From assembly GCA_017447445.1 (NCBI GenBank), contig JAFSNK010000008.1:99068-163067 (forward strand): a DNA stretch of 64,000 bases. Reading direction: 5' to 3'. Both the position numbers and the translations under genes were made by a program. The stretch comes from Clostridia bacterium. Its GTDB lineage: Bacteria; Bacillota; Clostridia; Oscillospirales; CAG-382. The notes under the pieces were generated by a model that worked only from the letters and a program-made list of their open reading frames with translations, did not search any database and was not told the origin of the DNA. This document shows, one piece after another, positions 19,044 through 28,452 of the stretch; within the stretch, counting starts at the first letter, position 1, and each line of letters begins with the position of its first letter.

Positions 19044-19797
19044 TGTTACGTCTACCTCCTTCGCGGCGCGGCGGACGGCCTTCGCGCGGTTTGCGGTTGT
19101 CACGCGCGGGACGGTCCTCGCGTGCGGGACGGCCCTCGGCATAGCCGCGTTTAACGTCGGGAAGCACTTCGCCCTTGTAGATCCACACTTTTATGCCGAT
19201 CTTGCCGTAGGTGGTGTTTGCCTCCCAGAAGCCGTAGTCGATGTCGGCTCTAAGGGTCTGAAGAGGGATGGTCCCCTCGTGATAATGCTCGCTCCTGGCG
19301 ATCTCGGCGCCGCCGAGACGACCGGAAACACAGACCTTTATACCCTTCGCCTGGAGACGCATCGTTCTGCCGATCGCCTGTTTCATGGCGCGGCGGAAGG
19401 AGATGCGCTTTTCGAGCTGAGCCGCTATGTTTTCGGCGACGAGCTGAGCGTTGAGGTCGGGCTGCTTTATTTCGAGCACTTTAACGTCGACGGCGACGTT
19501 CGCGGGGGCTTTGAGGAAGTCCGCGATGACCGATTTGAGTTTTTCGATCTCGGTGCCGCCCTTGCCGATTATGATACCGGGCTTGGCGCAGTGGATGATA
19601 ACTCTGATACGGCTGTTGTCGCGTTCGATCTCGATTTCGGGAACGCCCGCCTGATAAAGACGCTCTTTAAGGAATTTACGAAGCTTATAGTCGGAGACGA
19701 GGGTATCGCCGAAGGTTTCGTCCTTGGAATACCAACGGGAGCTCCAATCTTTGATCACGCCTACACGAAGACCGTGCGGATTAACTTTCTGTCCCAT
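19030..19797 (-). CDS. rpsC: 30S ribosomal protein S3 with Arg/Pro-rich C-terminal tail
   Basis: S3 has a KH domain and forms part of the mRNA entry tunnel. The 255-residue sequence shows [18 protein letters not shown], the KH loop [13 protein letters not shown] and [17 protein letters not shown]. The last 37 or so residues are a basic low-complexity tail of [14 protein letters not shown] and PPRREGG units beyond the normal end. Its 3' end overlaps rplP. Confidence 0.97.
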   Translation of the reverse strand: MGQKVNPHGLRVGVIKDWSSRWYSKDETFGDTLVSDYKLRKFLKERLYQAGVPEIEIERDNSRIRVIIHCAKPGIIIGKGGTEIEKLKSVIADFLKAPANVAVDVKVLEIKQPDLNAQLVAENIAAQLEKRISFRRAMKQAIGRTMRLQAKGIKVCVSGRLGGAEIARSEHYHEGTIPLQTLRADIDYGFWEANTTYGKIGIKVWIYKGEVLPDVKRGYAEGRPAREDRPARDNRKPREGRPPRREGGRRNNVNA

Positions 19798-19799
19798 TA

Positions 19800-20159
19800 T
19801 TACGCCTCCTGTTCTCTTTCTTTAAGCACTATTGTAACGTGTGAAGTCCTCTTCACTATGCGGAACGCCCTGCCCTGAGCGCGGGGACGAACGCGTTTCA
19901 TGTTCTTGAGGATGCCGGGAGTGACGAAGCACTGCGCGACGTAAAGCTTTTCGGTATCCATACCGTAGTTGTGATCCGCGTTGGCGACGGCGGATTTAAG
20001 CAGCTTTTCGATATCCTCGCAAACTAATTTGTTGGTGTTTTTGAGTATAGCCGCAGCGACGGCAACATCCTTGCCGCGGATGAGGTCGAGAACGACCTTT
20101 ACCTTGCGGGGGGTGACGCGGAGCTGTTTCAGGTATGCTCTGGATTCTTTATTTTCCAC
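19800..20159 (-). CDS. rplV: 50S ribosomal protein L22
   Basis: The 119-residue L22 has [20 protein letters not shown] and the tunnel-lining C-terminal hairpin ([21 protein letters not shown] shortened here). It lies two bases before rpsC. Confidence 0.97.
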   Translation of the reverse strand: MENKESRAYLKQLRVTPRKVKVVLDLIRGKDVAVAAAILKNTNKLVCEDIEKLLKSAVANADHNYGMDTEKLYVAQCFVTPGILKNMKRVRPRAQGRAFRIVKRTSHVTIVLKEREQEA

Positions 20160-20184
20160 AGTTCAATCTCCTTTCGACTTCTGA

Positions 20185-20466
20185 TCACTTATCCGTATTG
20201 GAAGTCTTGGAACCGGAGTGGCCGCGGAAGGTCCTGGTGGGGGCAAACTCACCGAGCTTGTGACCGACCATATCTTCGACGACGTATACCGGAACGTGTT
20301 TTCTTCCGTCATGTACGGCGATCGTGTGACCGACGAATTCGGGGAAGATAGTTGAAGCACGGGACCATGTCTTTATAACTCTTTTTTCGCCCTTGTCGTT
20401 CATCTCCGCGATGCGCTTATAAAGCTTTTCTTCGACAAACGGGCCTTTTTTAATGCTTCTGCTCAC
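20185..20466 (-). CDS. rpsS: 30S ribosomal protein S19
   Basis: The 93-residue protein begins [19 protein letters not shown] and contains [20 protein letters not shown] and [10 protein letters not shown], the S19 signature. S19 is the binding partner of RimM, which is also encoded in this window. Confidence 0.98.
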   Translation of the reverse strand: MSRSIKKGPFVEEKLYKRIAEMNDKGEKRVIKTWSRASTIFPEFVGHTIAVHDGRKHVPVYVVEDMVGHKLGEFAPTRTFRGHSGSKTSNTDK

Positions 20467-20481
20467 AGTGTCATCCTCCTC

Positions 20482-21315
20482 TTATCTGTCATTCTTTCTC
20501 TTGACGATGAACTTGTTGGTGCGAGCCTTCTTGTTCCTCGTCTTGTATCCGAGAGTAGGTTTGCCCCACGGGGTAACAGGGCCGGGACGTCCGATAGGCG
20601 AACGGCCTTCGCCGCCGCCGTGCGGGTGATCGACCGGGTTCATAACCGAACCGCGGACGGTGGGACGTATGCCGAGGTGCCTTGTCTTGCCCGCTTTACC
20701 GAGCTTGATATTCTCGTGTTCGAGATTGCCGACCTGTCCGATGGTGGCTCTGCAGTCGAGACGCACCAGGCGGACTTCGCCGGAAGGAAGTCTGACCTGC
20801 GCCATACCGTTTTCCTTAGCCATGAGCTGCGCGGCTGCGCCGGCGGAGCGAACGAGCTGAGCGCCGCGGCCGGGGTACAGTTCGATGGAGTGGATGAAGG
20901 TACCGACGGGGATCTGGTTGATCGGAAGAACGTTGCCGGGTTTGATATCGGCGTGTTCGCCGGAGTAGAGCAGAGTGCCGACTGTGACTCCGTCCGGAGC
21001 GATGGCGTAGCTCTTCTTGCCGTTCTCGTCTTCAAGCAGCATTATATAGGCGGTGCGGTTCGGGTCGTACTCTATCGCGATGACCTTGCTGGCTTCGTCT
21101 TTATAAGCGCGCTTGAAATCGATGATCCTGTATTTCTTCTTGTTGCCGCCGCCCTGGTGGCGAACGGTGATCCTGCCCGTGTTGTTTCTGCCCGAATTCT
21201 TCTTTAATACGGTGATAAGGGATTTTTCGGGAGTTTTCTTCGTGACCTCCGCGAAGGAGGGAGAAGCCATATTCCTGCGGGAGGGGGTAGTGGGTTTGTA
21301 AGTCTTTACAGCCAT
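20482..21315 (-). CDS. rplB: 50S ribosomal protein L2
   Basis: L2 is needed for subunit association and peptidyl transfer. The 277-residue sequence contains [18 protein letters not shown] and the highly conserved [19 protein letters not shown] segment around the catalytic-centre histidine. Confidence 0.98.
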   Translation of the reverse strand: MAVKTYKPTTPSRRNMASPSFAEVTKKTPEKSLITVLKKNSGRNNTGRITVRHQGGGNKKKYRIIDFKRAYKDEASKVIAIEYDPNRTAYIMLLEDENGKKSYAIAPDGVTVGTLLYSGEHADIKPGNVLPINQIPVGTFIHSIELYPGRGAQLVRSAGAAAQLMAKENGMAQVRLPSGEVRLVRLDCRATIGQVGNLEHENIKLGKAGKTRHLGIRPTVRGSVMNPVDHPHGGGEGRSPIGRPGPVTPWGKPTLGYKTRNKKARTNKFIVKRKNDR

Positions 21316-21331
21316 TTCCGCTTCTCCTTTC

Positions 21332-21625
21332 TTACATCAGACTGTCGAAGAATTCGATCGTCTTGGAATCCTCGGTGAGCTTGACGATGGCTTTCTTCCA
21401 TTCGGAAGTCTTGCCGACGTGGTAGCCCATTCTTTTGGTCTTTCTCTTCATGGTGATCGTGTAGACCTTTTCGACCTTAACGCCGAATATCTCCTCGACC
21501 GCCTTTTTTATTTCGACCTTGTTGGCGCTGCAGGGGACCTTGAAGGTGTATTTTTTATCCTGCATGTTTTTGATCGCCGCTTCGGTGATCACTGGCTCTC
21601 TTATGATGTCGTAAACCGATTTCAT
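21332..21625 (-). CDS. rplW: 50S ribosomal protein L23
   Basis: The 97-residue L23 begins [18 protein letters not shown] and contains [20 protein letters not shown]. It sits at the tunnel exit and is the docking point for SRP and trigger factor. The start overlaps the rplD stop by one base. Confidence 0.97.
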   Translation of the reverse strand: MKSVYDIIREPVITEAAIKNMQDKKYTFKVPCSANKVEIKKAVEEIFGVKVEKVYTITMKRKTKRMGYHVGKTSEWKKAIVKLTEDSKTIEFFDSLM

Positions 21626-22251
21626 TATGCGTACACCTCCTGGAGCTTCTGAAGCGCGTCTTTGGCGATCACCATTTTATCGTATTTGAGAATGTCGTAT
21701 ACGTTTATGGTGTTGACCGGGGCGGTGATGACGCCCGGGATGTTCGCGGCGGAAGCGACGGTGAAGTGATTGTCGCCTTCGGGGAGAACGATCATTGCTT
21801 TGCCTTCGGCGCCTATCGCTTTGAGGAAGCCGACCACGTTCTTAGTCTTGTAGGAATCGAACGCGATATTGTCGACGACAATCAGTTCGTTCGCAGCCAC
21901 TTTGGACGTAAGAGCCGAGAAGAGGGCGATCCTTTTAAGCTTTTTGTTGACGCTTACTCTGTAGCATCTGGGCTTGGGGCCGAGCGCTATGCCGCCGTGA
22001 GTCCACTGCGGAGCGCGGGTGGAACCCTGCCTTGCCCTGCCGGTGCCTTTTTGTCTCCACGGCTTTTTGCCGCCGCCGGAAACTTCGCTTCTGGTTAAAG
22101 TGGACTGGGTGCCCTGACGCTGCGCGAGCAGGTAAGCCCTGACCACCGTGTGCACCGCGGCGTTGTTGATCTCCGCCGCGAATATCTTTTCGGAAAGTTC
22201 GGCTTCGCCGACTACCTTCCCTTCCATGTTCAATACGTTGATGTTAGGCAT
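21625..22251 (-). CDS. rplD: 50S ribosomal protein L4
   Basis: The 208-residue L4 has the conserved central loop [19 protein letters not shown] and [12 protein letters not shown]. In gamma-proteobacteria L4 represses the S10 operon; no such leader can be recognised here. Confidence 0.98.
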   Translation of the reverse strand: MPNINVLNMEGKVVGEAELSEKIFAAEINNAAVHTVVRAYLLAQRQGTQSTLTRSEVSGGGKKPWRQKGTGRARQGSTRAPQWTHGGIALGPKPRCYRVSVNKKLKRIALFSALTSKVAANELIVVDNIAFDSYKTKNVVGFLKAIGAEGKAMIVLPEGDNHFTVASAANIPGVITAPVNTINVYDILKYDKMVIAKDALQKLQEVYA

Positions 22252-22269
22252 TTCTGTTCCTCCTTCCGA

Positions 22270-22899
22270 TTACTTCACGGTGTTGCGGAGGTAAACGATT
22301 CCGCCTCTTGCTCCGGGGACCGCGCCTTTTACGGCGATGAGGTTGTTGTCCGGATCGATCTTAACGATCTCGAGGTTGAGCATCGTAACCTGCTCGTTAC
22401 CGTACTGACCGGCCATCTTCTTGTTCTTGAAGATGCGGGACGGGTCGCTGTTCGCGCCCATCGAACCTGCCTGACGGTGTACGGGGCCGGTGCCGTGGGT
22501 CATTCTTAACCTGTGGCAGCCCCAGCGTTTGATAACGCCGGAATATCCGCGGCCTTTGGTTATGCCGGTGATATCCACTTTTTCGCCTACCTCGAAGGTG
22601 TCGGCGGTGACGACGTCGCCCACGTTGAGGGACGAGCAATCATCCAGCCGGAACTCTTTGAGATACTTTTTGAAGGAGACCTGCGCTTTCGCGAAGACGC
22701 CCTTTTCCGGTTTGTTCAGCTTGCGTTCGGGAATGTCCGAAAAACCGAGCTGCACGGCTTCGTAGCCGTTCTTTTCGTTCGTTCTCTTTTGAACGACAAC
22801 GCAGGGACCTGCGTTGATGACAGTTACGGGAATGACCTTGCCCTTTTCATCGAAGAGCTGAGTCATACCGAGCTTTCTGCCGATGATGCCTTTTTTCAT
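22270..22899 (-). CDS. rplC: 50S ribosomal protein L3
   Basis: The 209-residue L3 begins MKKGIIGRKLGMTQLFDE and contains the loop MTHGTGPVHRQAGSMGANS that reaches towards the peptidyl transferase centre. It is followed by rplD after 18 bases. Confidence 0.98.
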   Translation of the reverse strand: MKKGIIGRKLGMTQLFDEKGKVIPVTVINAGPCVVVQKRTNEKNGYEAVQLGFSDIPERKLNKPEKGVFAKAQVSFKKYLKEFRLDDCSSLNVGDVVTADTFEVGEKVDITGITKGRGYSGVIKRWGCHRLRMTHGTGPVHRQAGSMGANSDPSRIFKNKKMAGQYGNEQVTMLNLEIVKIDPDNNLIAVKGAVPGARGGIVYLRNTVK

Positions 22900-22964
22900 T
22901 TGTTATCCTCCTTAGGTTATTGGTTGCCGCCCTTTACGGCAACGTGACCTTTATTTGACTGGTT

Positions 22965-23276
22965 TTACAGCTCGACGTTGAAGTCGACGCCGGCGGGAAG
23001 TTCGATGTTCATAAGAGCTTCGACGCACGCCTTGGAGGGCTTTATGATGTCGATAAGACGCTTATGAGTGCGGTATTCGAACTGTTCGCGGCTGTCCTTG
23101 TATTTGTGGACGGCGCGCAGGATGGTGACGATCTCTTTATCGGTGGGAAGCGGGATCGGACCGGAAACGGTGGCGCCGTTGCGCTTTGCGGTTTCAACGA
23201 TCTTTTCGGCTGCTTTGTCGATAAGGGTGTGATCGTAGGATTTGAGACGGATGCGGATCTTTTCTTTCTTGGCCAT
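22965..23276 (-). CDS. rpsJ: 30S ribosomal protein S10
   Basis: First gene of the superoperon. The 103-residue S10 (NusE) has [20 protein letters not shown] and [16 protein letters not shown]. Besides its ribosomal role it acts in transcription antitermination with NusB. The ATG follows TTTGGAGG. Confidence 0.98.
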   Translation of the reverse strand: MAKKEKIRIRLKSYDHTLIDKAAEKIVETAKRNGATVSGPIPLPTDKEIVTILRAVHKYKDSREQFEYRTHKRLIDIIKPSKACVEALMNIELPAGVDFNVEL

Positions 23277-23461
23277 TTTTTGCCTCCAAATATAAATATA
23301 ATGTAGATTTGACGGCAGGACCGCGGGAACACTGTGCCGGGCGTTTCACACAACACCCTTAAAAAATGCCCGAAGCCTGCGCCCGATTACCGGACATACT
23401 CTGCCATAGTTACCTGCGGAACGCAGCAATCTATAGCTTCATCGCACACCAAGCGGGAGAT

Positions 23462-23490
23462 ATTCTACCATAATATAAAGGAATATGCAA
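23462..23490 (-). promoter_or_regulatory. Probable promoter of the S10-spc-alpha superoperon
   Basis: Minus-strand -35 TTGCAT (23490-23485), a 17-base spacer and -10 TAGAAT (23467-23462). This is the best match between the superoperon's first gene and its neighbour. Confidence 0.6.
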
Positions 23491-23596
23491 GATATTTCCG
23501 GGAAATCGCGTGTAAAATTTTTCCTTATCAAGCGCATTTTATTTGTGCAATACGCACAATGTGCGCAAAAAAAGGAAATAAACGGCAATATGGGGA

Positions 23597-23624
23597 TTTA
23601 CAAAAGCGCAAAATGTATTATAAT
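23597..23624 (+). promoter_or_regulatory. Promoter for the phosphosugar mutase gene
   Basis: -35 TTTACA (23597-23602), 16-base spacer, perfect -10 TATAAT (23619-23624). Transcription would start near 23631, giving a leader of about 90 bases that includes the tandem repeat. Confidence 0.65.
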
Positions 23625-23653
23625 ATAACTTGGCGCGGATATCAAGCGCAAAA

Positions 23654-23701
23654 ATCCAAAAATTCGTTTTATATAATATCCAAAAATTCGTTTTATATAA
23701 T
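23654..23701 (+). repeat. Perfect tandem duplication of a 24-base unit containing a -10-like element
   Basis: Two exact, directly adjacent copies (23654-23677 and 23678-23701) begin ATCCAAAAATTC and end TTTTATATAAT. Each copy carries a TATAAT-like end. The second ends 19 bases before the ATG, just ahead of the AGGAAGG ribosome binding site. Confidence 0.9.
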
Positions 23702-23720
23702 AAAAAAGGAAGGCAACGCG

Positions 23721-25439
23721 ATGAACAGAGAATATGGAAAATGGCTGGCATACGGCGGTCTGGACGAAAACAGCAAAAAACGGCTTGAGGAGATACGCGG
23801 CGACGAGGAAGCGATCGCTTCCATGTTCACCGTCCCGATGAGCTTCGGCACCGCTGGGCTTCGCAGCACTATGGACGTTGGCATTTCCAGGATGAACGTT
23901 TATACCGTGGGACAGACCACGCAGGGGCTTGCGGAGCTTGTGAAAAGCGCCGGCGGCGAGAAGCGCGGCGTGGCGATCTGCCACGACTGCCGTATAAATT
24001 CGCGCCTGTTTGCCGAAACCGCGGCCTGCGTGCTGTGCGCCAACGGGATAAAGGTATATCTCTTCGATTCGCTGCGTCCCACGCCGGAGCTTTCGTTCGC
24101 CGTAATGCACTACAACTGCATCGCGGGGATAAATATTACCGCTTCGCACAATCCGAAAGAATACAACGGCTATAAGGTTTATTGGGAAGACGGCGCTCAG
24201 CTCCCGCCCGAGCACGCGGCGCAGGTCTCCAAAGCCGCCGCGGAATGCGATATTTTCGAAGGCGTTAAAAAGATTTCGCCGGAAAAGGCGAAAAAGCGCG
24301 GGCTTCTGGAAATTATAGGAAAAGAATGCGACGAGGCGTTCCTGCAAGCGGTGCTCGCCTGCTCGCTCGCACCGGAATACACCCGCGAATACGGCGATTC
24401 GCTGGGGATAGTATATACTCCGGTACACGGGACGGGGCACAAGCTGGTGCCGGAAGCGCTGCGCCGCAGCGGGATAAACAATCTGCACTGCGTCGAAAGC
24501 CAGATGGTGATCGACGGCAGCTTCCCCACCGTCGCCTCGCCGAACCCCGAAAACCGGGAATGCTTTGACGAAGCGGTGAAGCTTATTAACGAAAAAGGGA
24601 TCGACTGCGGCTGTATAATCGCCACCGACCCGGACGCCGACAGGATAGGGCTGGCGCTGAAAAACGAAAAGGGCGAGTTTGTCGCGCTTTCCGGCAACCA
24701 GATCGGCGCCCTGCTTATAGATTACGTTATTAAAGTGCGCCGCGAGAAAGGCATTCTGCCGCAAAACGCCTGCGCGGTGAAATCAGTCGTGAGCTCCAAT
24801 CTGTTCGACGCGATATGCGAAAAGAACGGAGTTTCCCACGTGAGCGTGCTGACGGGGTTCAAATATATCGGCGAAAAGATAAAAGAATGGGCGGCGGACG
24901 GCAGCAGAACTTTTATACTCGGCTATGAGGAAAGCCAGGGCTATCTCGCCGGAGGTTACGCGCGCGACAAGGACGCGGTTGGCGCGAGCGTGCTGTGCGC
25001 CGAAATGGCTTGCTGGCACAAGGCGCACGGCAAGAGCGTGTTCGAGGCGCTGAACGCCATCTATGAAGAATACGGCCATTACCGCGAAAAAGTGCTGAAT
25101 ATCAAGATATCCGGCGTGGACCCGATGGCGCAGATGAGCGAAAAGACCGCCAAACTGCGCGGGACGCGCGTCGAAGAGCTCGGCGGCGAAAAGGTCGCGG
25201 CGCTGCGCGATTACCTTGCCGGTACCCGCACCGAGACCGGAAGCGGCAAAGTCGCTCCCACCGGGCTTCCGCAGAGCGATATGCTTTATTACGAGCTGGC
25301 GGACGGTTCCGCGGTGATAATACGTCCCTCCGGCACCGAGCCGAAGATAAAGGCGTATATACTCGTTAAAGCGGACAGCTCCGAGGAAGCGGAGGCAAAG
25401 GCGGAAAAATACGCCGCCGCGGTAGGCAAGCTGCTTTGA
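23721..25439 (+). CDS. Phosphoglucomutase/phosphomannomutase (alpha-D-phosphohexomutase family)
   Basis: Interconverts hexose 1- and 6-phosphates through a phosphoserine intermediate and feeds glycan precursor synthesis. The 572-residue product starts MNREYGKWLAYGG; the start at 23721 follows AGGAAGG by 7 bases, and the upstream part of the open frame is leader sequence. The four family motifs are present: active-site serine loop TASHNPKEYNGYK, metal site DPDADRIG, sugar-specificity loop GYEESQGY and phosphate-binding loop RPSGTEPKIK. Length matches the Firmicutes PgcA type. It is followed by alpha-mannosidase and an ABC exporter on the same strand. Confidence 0.93.
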   Translation: MNREYGKWLAYGGLDENSKKRLEEIRGDEEAIASMFTVPMSFGTAGLRSTMDVGISRMNVYTVGQTTQGLAELVKSAGGEKRGVAICHDCRINSRLFAETAACVLCANGIKVYLFDSLRPTPELSFAVMHYNCIAGINITASHNPKEYNGYKVYWEDGAQLPPEHAAQVSKAAAECDIFEGVKKISPEKAKKRGLLEIIGKECDEAFLQAVLACSLAPEYTREYGDSLGIVYTPVHGTGHKLVPEALRRSGINNLHCVESQMVIDGSFPTVASPNPENRECFDEAVKLINEKGIDCGCIIATDPDADRIGLALKNEKGEFVALSGNQIGALLIDYVIKVRREKGILPQNACAVKSVVSSNLFDAICEKNGVSHVSVLTGFKYIGEKIKEWAADGSRTFILGYEESQGYLAGGYARDKDAVGASVLCAEMACWHKAHGKSVFEALNAIYEEYGHYREKVLNIKISGVDPMAQMSEKTAKLRGTRVEELGGEKVAALRDYLAGTRTETGSGKVAPTGLPQSDMLYYELADGSAVIIRPSGTEPKIKAYILVKADSSEEAEAKAEKYAAAVGKLL

Positions 25440-25490
25440 CGCGGAAACGCCGTTCCGGAACACTATTTAATAAAAAAGGAAGATAAGAAA

Positions 25491-28415
25491 ATGGACGAAA
25501 GGCTTCGCGCGGTATTCGAAAAGATCTATACGCCCATTGCGCGGATGAGCGTGGAAGCGTATATAACCAAAGAGCCGGTCCCCTATGCCGAACGCGCGTC
25601 CGGCGAGCGCAGAACGCTTGAACCGGGCGACAAATGGGGCGATCTGTGGGATTGCGCCTGGATGAGAATGACCTGCGACGTGCCGGAATACGGGGGTTAT
25701 GCGGTTTTCCGCATCGACGTGGGCGGCGAGGCCTGCGTTTTCGACGAAAGCGGCACGCCTTACAAAGGGCTTACGAACAAGGACAGCTTTTATTCCTTCG
25801 AGCTGGGTATGCCCGGGAAGCAGATATGCATCCCGCAAGAACCGCCGAAGCCCGGAGAAAAGCTTGAAATATGGCTCGACTGCGGCGCGAACGACCTTTT
25901 CGGCGAAGCGGAACGGCAGAACCCGCCGGAGGAAAAGATCGGTTGTCTGCACCGCGCGGAGCTTTGCGTCTGCGACAAAGAACTGCGCGCGCTTTATTAC
26001 GATCTCGAGGTGATACGCCACCTTGCCGACGCGACGGAGGACGAAGCGCTTAAAGCCGAAGCGAACGAGGCTTTTGAAAGCGCGATATCCGTTTACGGAC
26101 GCGATATACGGAAAGCGCGGGAAATAACCGCAAAATTCCTTTCGCAGAAGAGCGAAAGCGGTTTTCACGTCACCGCGCTCGGACACGCGCACATCGACCT
26201 CGCGTGGCTGTGGCCCCTGCGTGAGACGCGCCGAAAGGCGGCGCGCACCTTCTCTACCCTTCTGCGCAACTGCGAGCTTTACCCGGAGTATCTTTTCGGC
26301 GTGAGCCAGCCGCAGATGCTTGAATGGGTGAAAACCGATCACCCCGCGCTTTACGCGCAGATGAAGGAGCTTTATAACGCGAAGCGGCTTGAACCGCAGG
26401 GCGGGTTCTGGGTGGAGTGCGACACGAACGTACCCGGCGGCGAATCGCTGGTGCGGCAGATGCTTTACGGCAAGCGGTATTTCAAAGAGGAATTCGGATA
26501 CGACGAGGAGATACTCTGGATCCCGGACGTGTTCGGCTACAATGCGCAGCTTCCGCAGATAATGAAAAAAAGCGGCGTGAAGTACTTTTTGACGATAAAA
26601 CTTAGCTGGAACAGCGTGAACAGGTTCCCGCACAGCACCTTCCGCTGGATAGGGCTGGACGGTTCGGAAGTGCTTACGCATATGCCGCCGGAGGGCAACT
26701 ACAACTCCGCGGCGCGCGCCGAATCGCTGCTGAATATTGAAAAGAAGTTTATGGAACGCGATATCGACGACCGCGCGATGATGCTTTACGGCATAGGCGA
26801 CGGCGGCGGCGGCCCGGGAATGGAGCATCTGGAGCGTCTGCGCCGCGAATACGACCTTAAAGGTCTGCCGAAGGTAAAGCAGGCGTTCGCGATAGATTTC
26901 TTCCGCGATATCGACAAGGACCGGGCGAAGTTCCCGGAATACCGCGGCGAGCTTTATCTGGAGAAGCATCAGGGCACCTATACCACGCAGTCGCGGAACA
27001 AACGCTTTAACCGCGAATGCGAGAACGCGTTCCAGTGCGCGGAGATTATGTTAACCGCCGCCCACTTGCTGACCGGGCTTCCCTACCCGAAGGACGGACT
27101 GGAAAAGCTGTGGAAGGAAGTGCTGCTTTATCAGTTCCACGACATAATCCCGGGCAGCTCGATAAAGCGCGTTTACGACGAATCCTGCGAGCGTTACGAA
27201 AACCATATCCTACCCGGAATAAGGCGTTACGCGCGCTCCTCGTGCGAGAGTCTGCGCCGCGGCGAAGCCGGGCTTTCGGCGTTTAACCCCGCGCCTTTCG
27301 CGCGGAACGACTTCGTGCGCTACGGCGGCGGATATTACCGCGTGGAAGCGCCCGCGCTCGGGTTCGGGCGGGTGTATGAATACAGCGGCGAGCCGGCCAT
27401 AATAGATAAAAACGCGGTCGAAAACGAGTTTTTAAGGATAGAATTCACGCCGGAAGGCGGGCTCGGATCGGTCACGGACAAGGAGGACGGGTTCGAATAT
27501 CTTCGCGGCGAAGGCAACGTGATAACCAGCTATTCCGATACGGTGAACGCCTGGGAGGTCCCCGCCGATTACGCCGTAAACCCGCGTGACAGAGCCGTTT
27601 TGCGCCATACCGAAACGCGGATAACGAACGGCGTGGCGGAGATAAAGCAGGAATACGCCGTGGGCGAAAGCAGGATATTCCAGACTGTAACGCTCTGCCC
27701 CGGCAGCCGCAGGATAGATTTCGTTACGAGCGTGGATTGGAACGAAACGCACCGTATGCTTCGCGCGGCGTTCCCGCTTGCGGCGCGGAACGACGAGGCG
27801 CGCTGCGACATACAGTACGGCGACGTCTGCCGTCCCACTCACACGCGTGACAGCTTCGCCAAGGCGAAAAAGGAGATCTGCGCGCACAAGTGGGTGGATA
27901 TCTCCGACGAAAACCACGGCGTTTCGCTGCTGAACAACTGCAAATACGGCCACCGCGTTTGGGACTGCACGCTGGATATAGATCTGCTGCGCAGCAGTAT
28001 GTACCCCGGGATCGACGCCGACAAGGGCAGGCAGGAGTTCACCTACTCGCTGTATCCGCACAAAAATAATTATGTAAACCAGACCGTAAAAGAGGGCTAC
28101 TTGCTCAACCGCGCGCCGCTTATATTCGAAGGGCGCGCGCCGGAAGCGCTGGACGGCAGGAGTATGTTCGAAACAGACGCCGAAAACGTCGCGATAGACT
28201 GGGTGAAGCTCGCGGAGGACGGCGGCGGAGTGATCGTGCGGGCGTACGAGTTCACCGGCCGCGAGACGTCGGCGCGCATAGTCCCCGCGGCGGGGCTCCG
28301 GCTGGGCAAGCCGCTGCTGTGCGATCTTACGGAAAACGTGATCTCGTCCGCCGGGGAAAAAACGAGGTTCGGCGGATACGAAATAATCACGCTTAAATTC
28401 CCGATACTGTCTTGA
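25491..28415 (+). CDS. Alpha-mannosidase, glycoside hydrolase family 38
   Basis: A 974-residue cytosolic enzyme with no signal peptide. After an N-terminal beta domain the GH38 catalytic domain starts near residue 220 with the zinc-binding motif GHAHIDLAWLWPLRET. The nucleophile aspartate is in WIPDVFGYNAQLPQI, and YQFHDIIPGSS marks the end of the catalytic part. The C-terminal half is the usual beta-sandwich. GH38 enzymes release alpha-mannose from manno-oligosaccharides. It follows the phosphosugar mutase by 51 bases after GGAAG, so imported mannosides may be cleaved and channelled into sugar phosphates; that link is inferred from gene order only. Confidence 0.94.
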   Translation: MDERLRAVFEKIYTPIARMSVEAYITKEPVPYAERASGERRTLEPGDKWGDLWDCAWMRMTCDVPEYGGYAVFRIDVGGEACVFDESGTPYKGLTNKDSFYSFELGMPGKQICIPQEPPKPGEKLEIWLDCGANDLFGEAERQNPPEEKIGCLHRAELCVCDKELRALYYDLEVIRHLADATEDEALKAEANEAFESAISVYGRDIRKAREITAKFLSQKSESGFHVTALGHAHIDLAWLWPLRETRRKAARTFSTLLRNCELYPEYLFGVSQPQMLEWVKTDHPALYAQMKELYNAKRLEPQGGFWVECDTNVPGGESLVRQMLYGKRYFKEEFGYDEEILWIPDVFGYNAQLPQIMKKSGVKYFLTIKLSWNSVNRFPHSTFRWIGLDGSEVLTHMPPEGNYNSAARAESLLNIEKKFMERDIDDRAMMLYGIGDGGGGPGMEHLERLRREYDLKGLPKVKQAFAIDFFRDIDKDRAKFPEYRGELYLEKHQGTYTTQSRNKRFNRECENAFQCAEIMLTAAHLLTGLPYPKDGLEKLWKEVLLYQFHDIIPGSSIKRVYDESCERYENHILPGIRRYARSSCESLRRGEAGLSAFNPAPFARNDFVRYGGGYYRVEAPALGFGRVYEYSGEPAIIDKNAVENEFLRIEFTPEGGLGSVTDKEDGFEYLRGEGNVITSYSDTVNAWEVPADYAVNPRDRAVLRHTETRITNGVAEIKQEYAVGESRIFQTVTLCPGSRRIDFVTSVDWNETHRMLRAAFPLAARNDEARCDIQYGDVCRPTHTRDSFAKAKKEICAHKWVDISDENHGVSLLNNCKYGHRVWDCTLDIDLLRSSMYPGIDADKGRQEFTYSLYPHKNNYVNQTVKEGYLLNRAPLIFEGRAPEALDGRSMFETDAENVAIDWVKLAEDGGGVIVRAYEFTGRETSARIVPAAGLRLGKPLLCDLTENVISSAGEKTRFGGYEIITLKFPILS

Positions 28416-28452
28416 TCTTTAGGACGCAAACGATTTTCCACGGAGGAAAAGG

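Larger units (their letters stand above)
23277..23720. other. Divergent intergenic region between rpsJ and the sugar mutase
   Basis: No gene is seen in these 444 bases. It holds a minus-strand promoter (23462-23490) with a leader of about 180 bases to rpsJ. The leader includes a small CTGCG/CGCAG hairpin (23413-23425) and a T6 run (plus-strand aaaaaa near 23372), but no convincing attenuator. It also holds a plus-strand promoter (23597-23624) and a tandem 24-base repeat in the plus-strand leader. Confidence 0.7.

Noticed and set aside
23277..23460. L4-type or other known ribosomal-protein leader in front of rpsJ
   Set aside because: Only a small hairpin and a T-run are visible; no pattern of a known autoregulatory leader could be made out.
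23654..23701. CRISPR-like direct repeat
   Set aside because: There are only two copies with no spacer between them; it is a tandem duplication, not an array.
25467..26969. 500-codon minus-strand frame
   Set aside because: It is antisense to the GH38 mannosidase, whose catalytic motifs are unmistakable.
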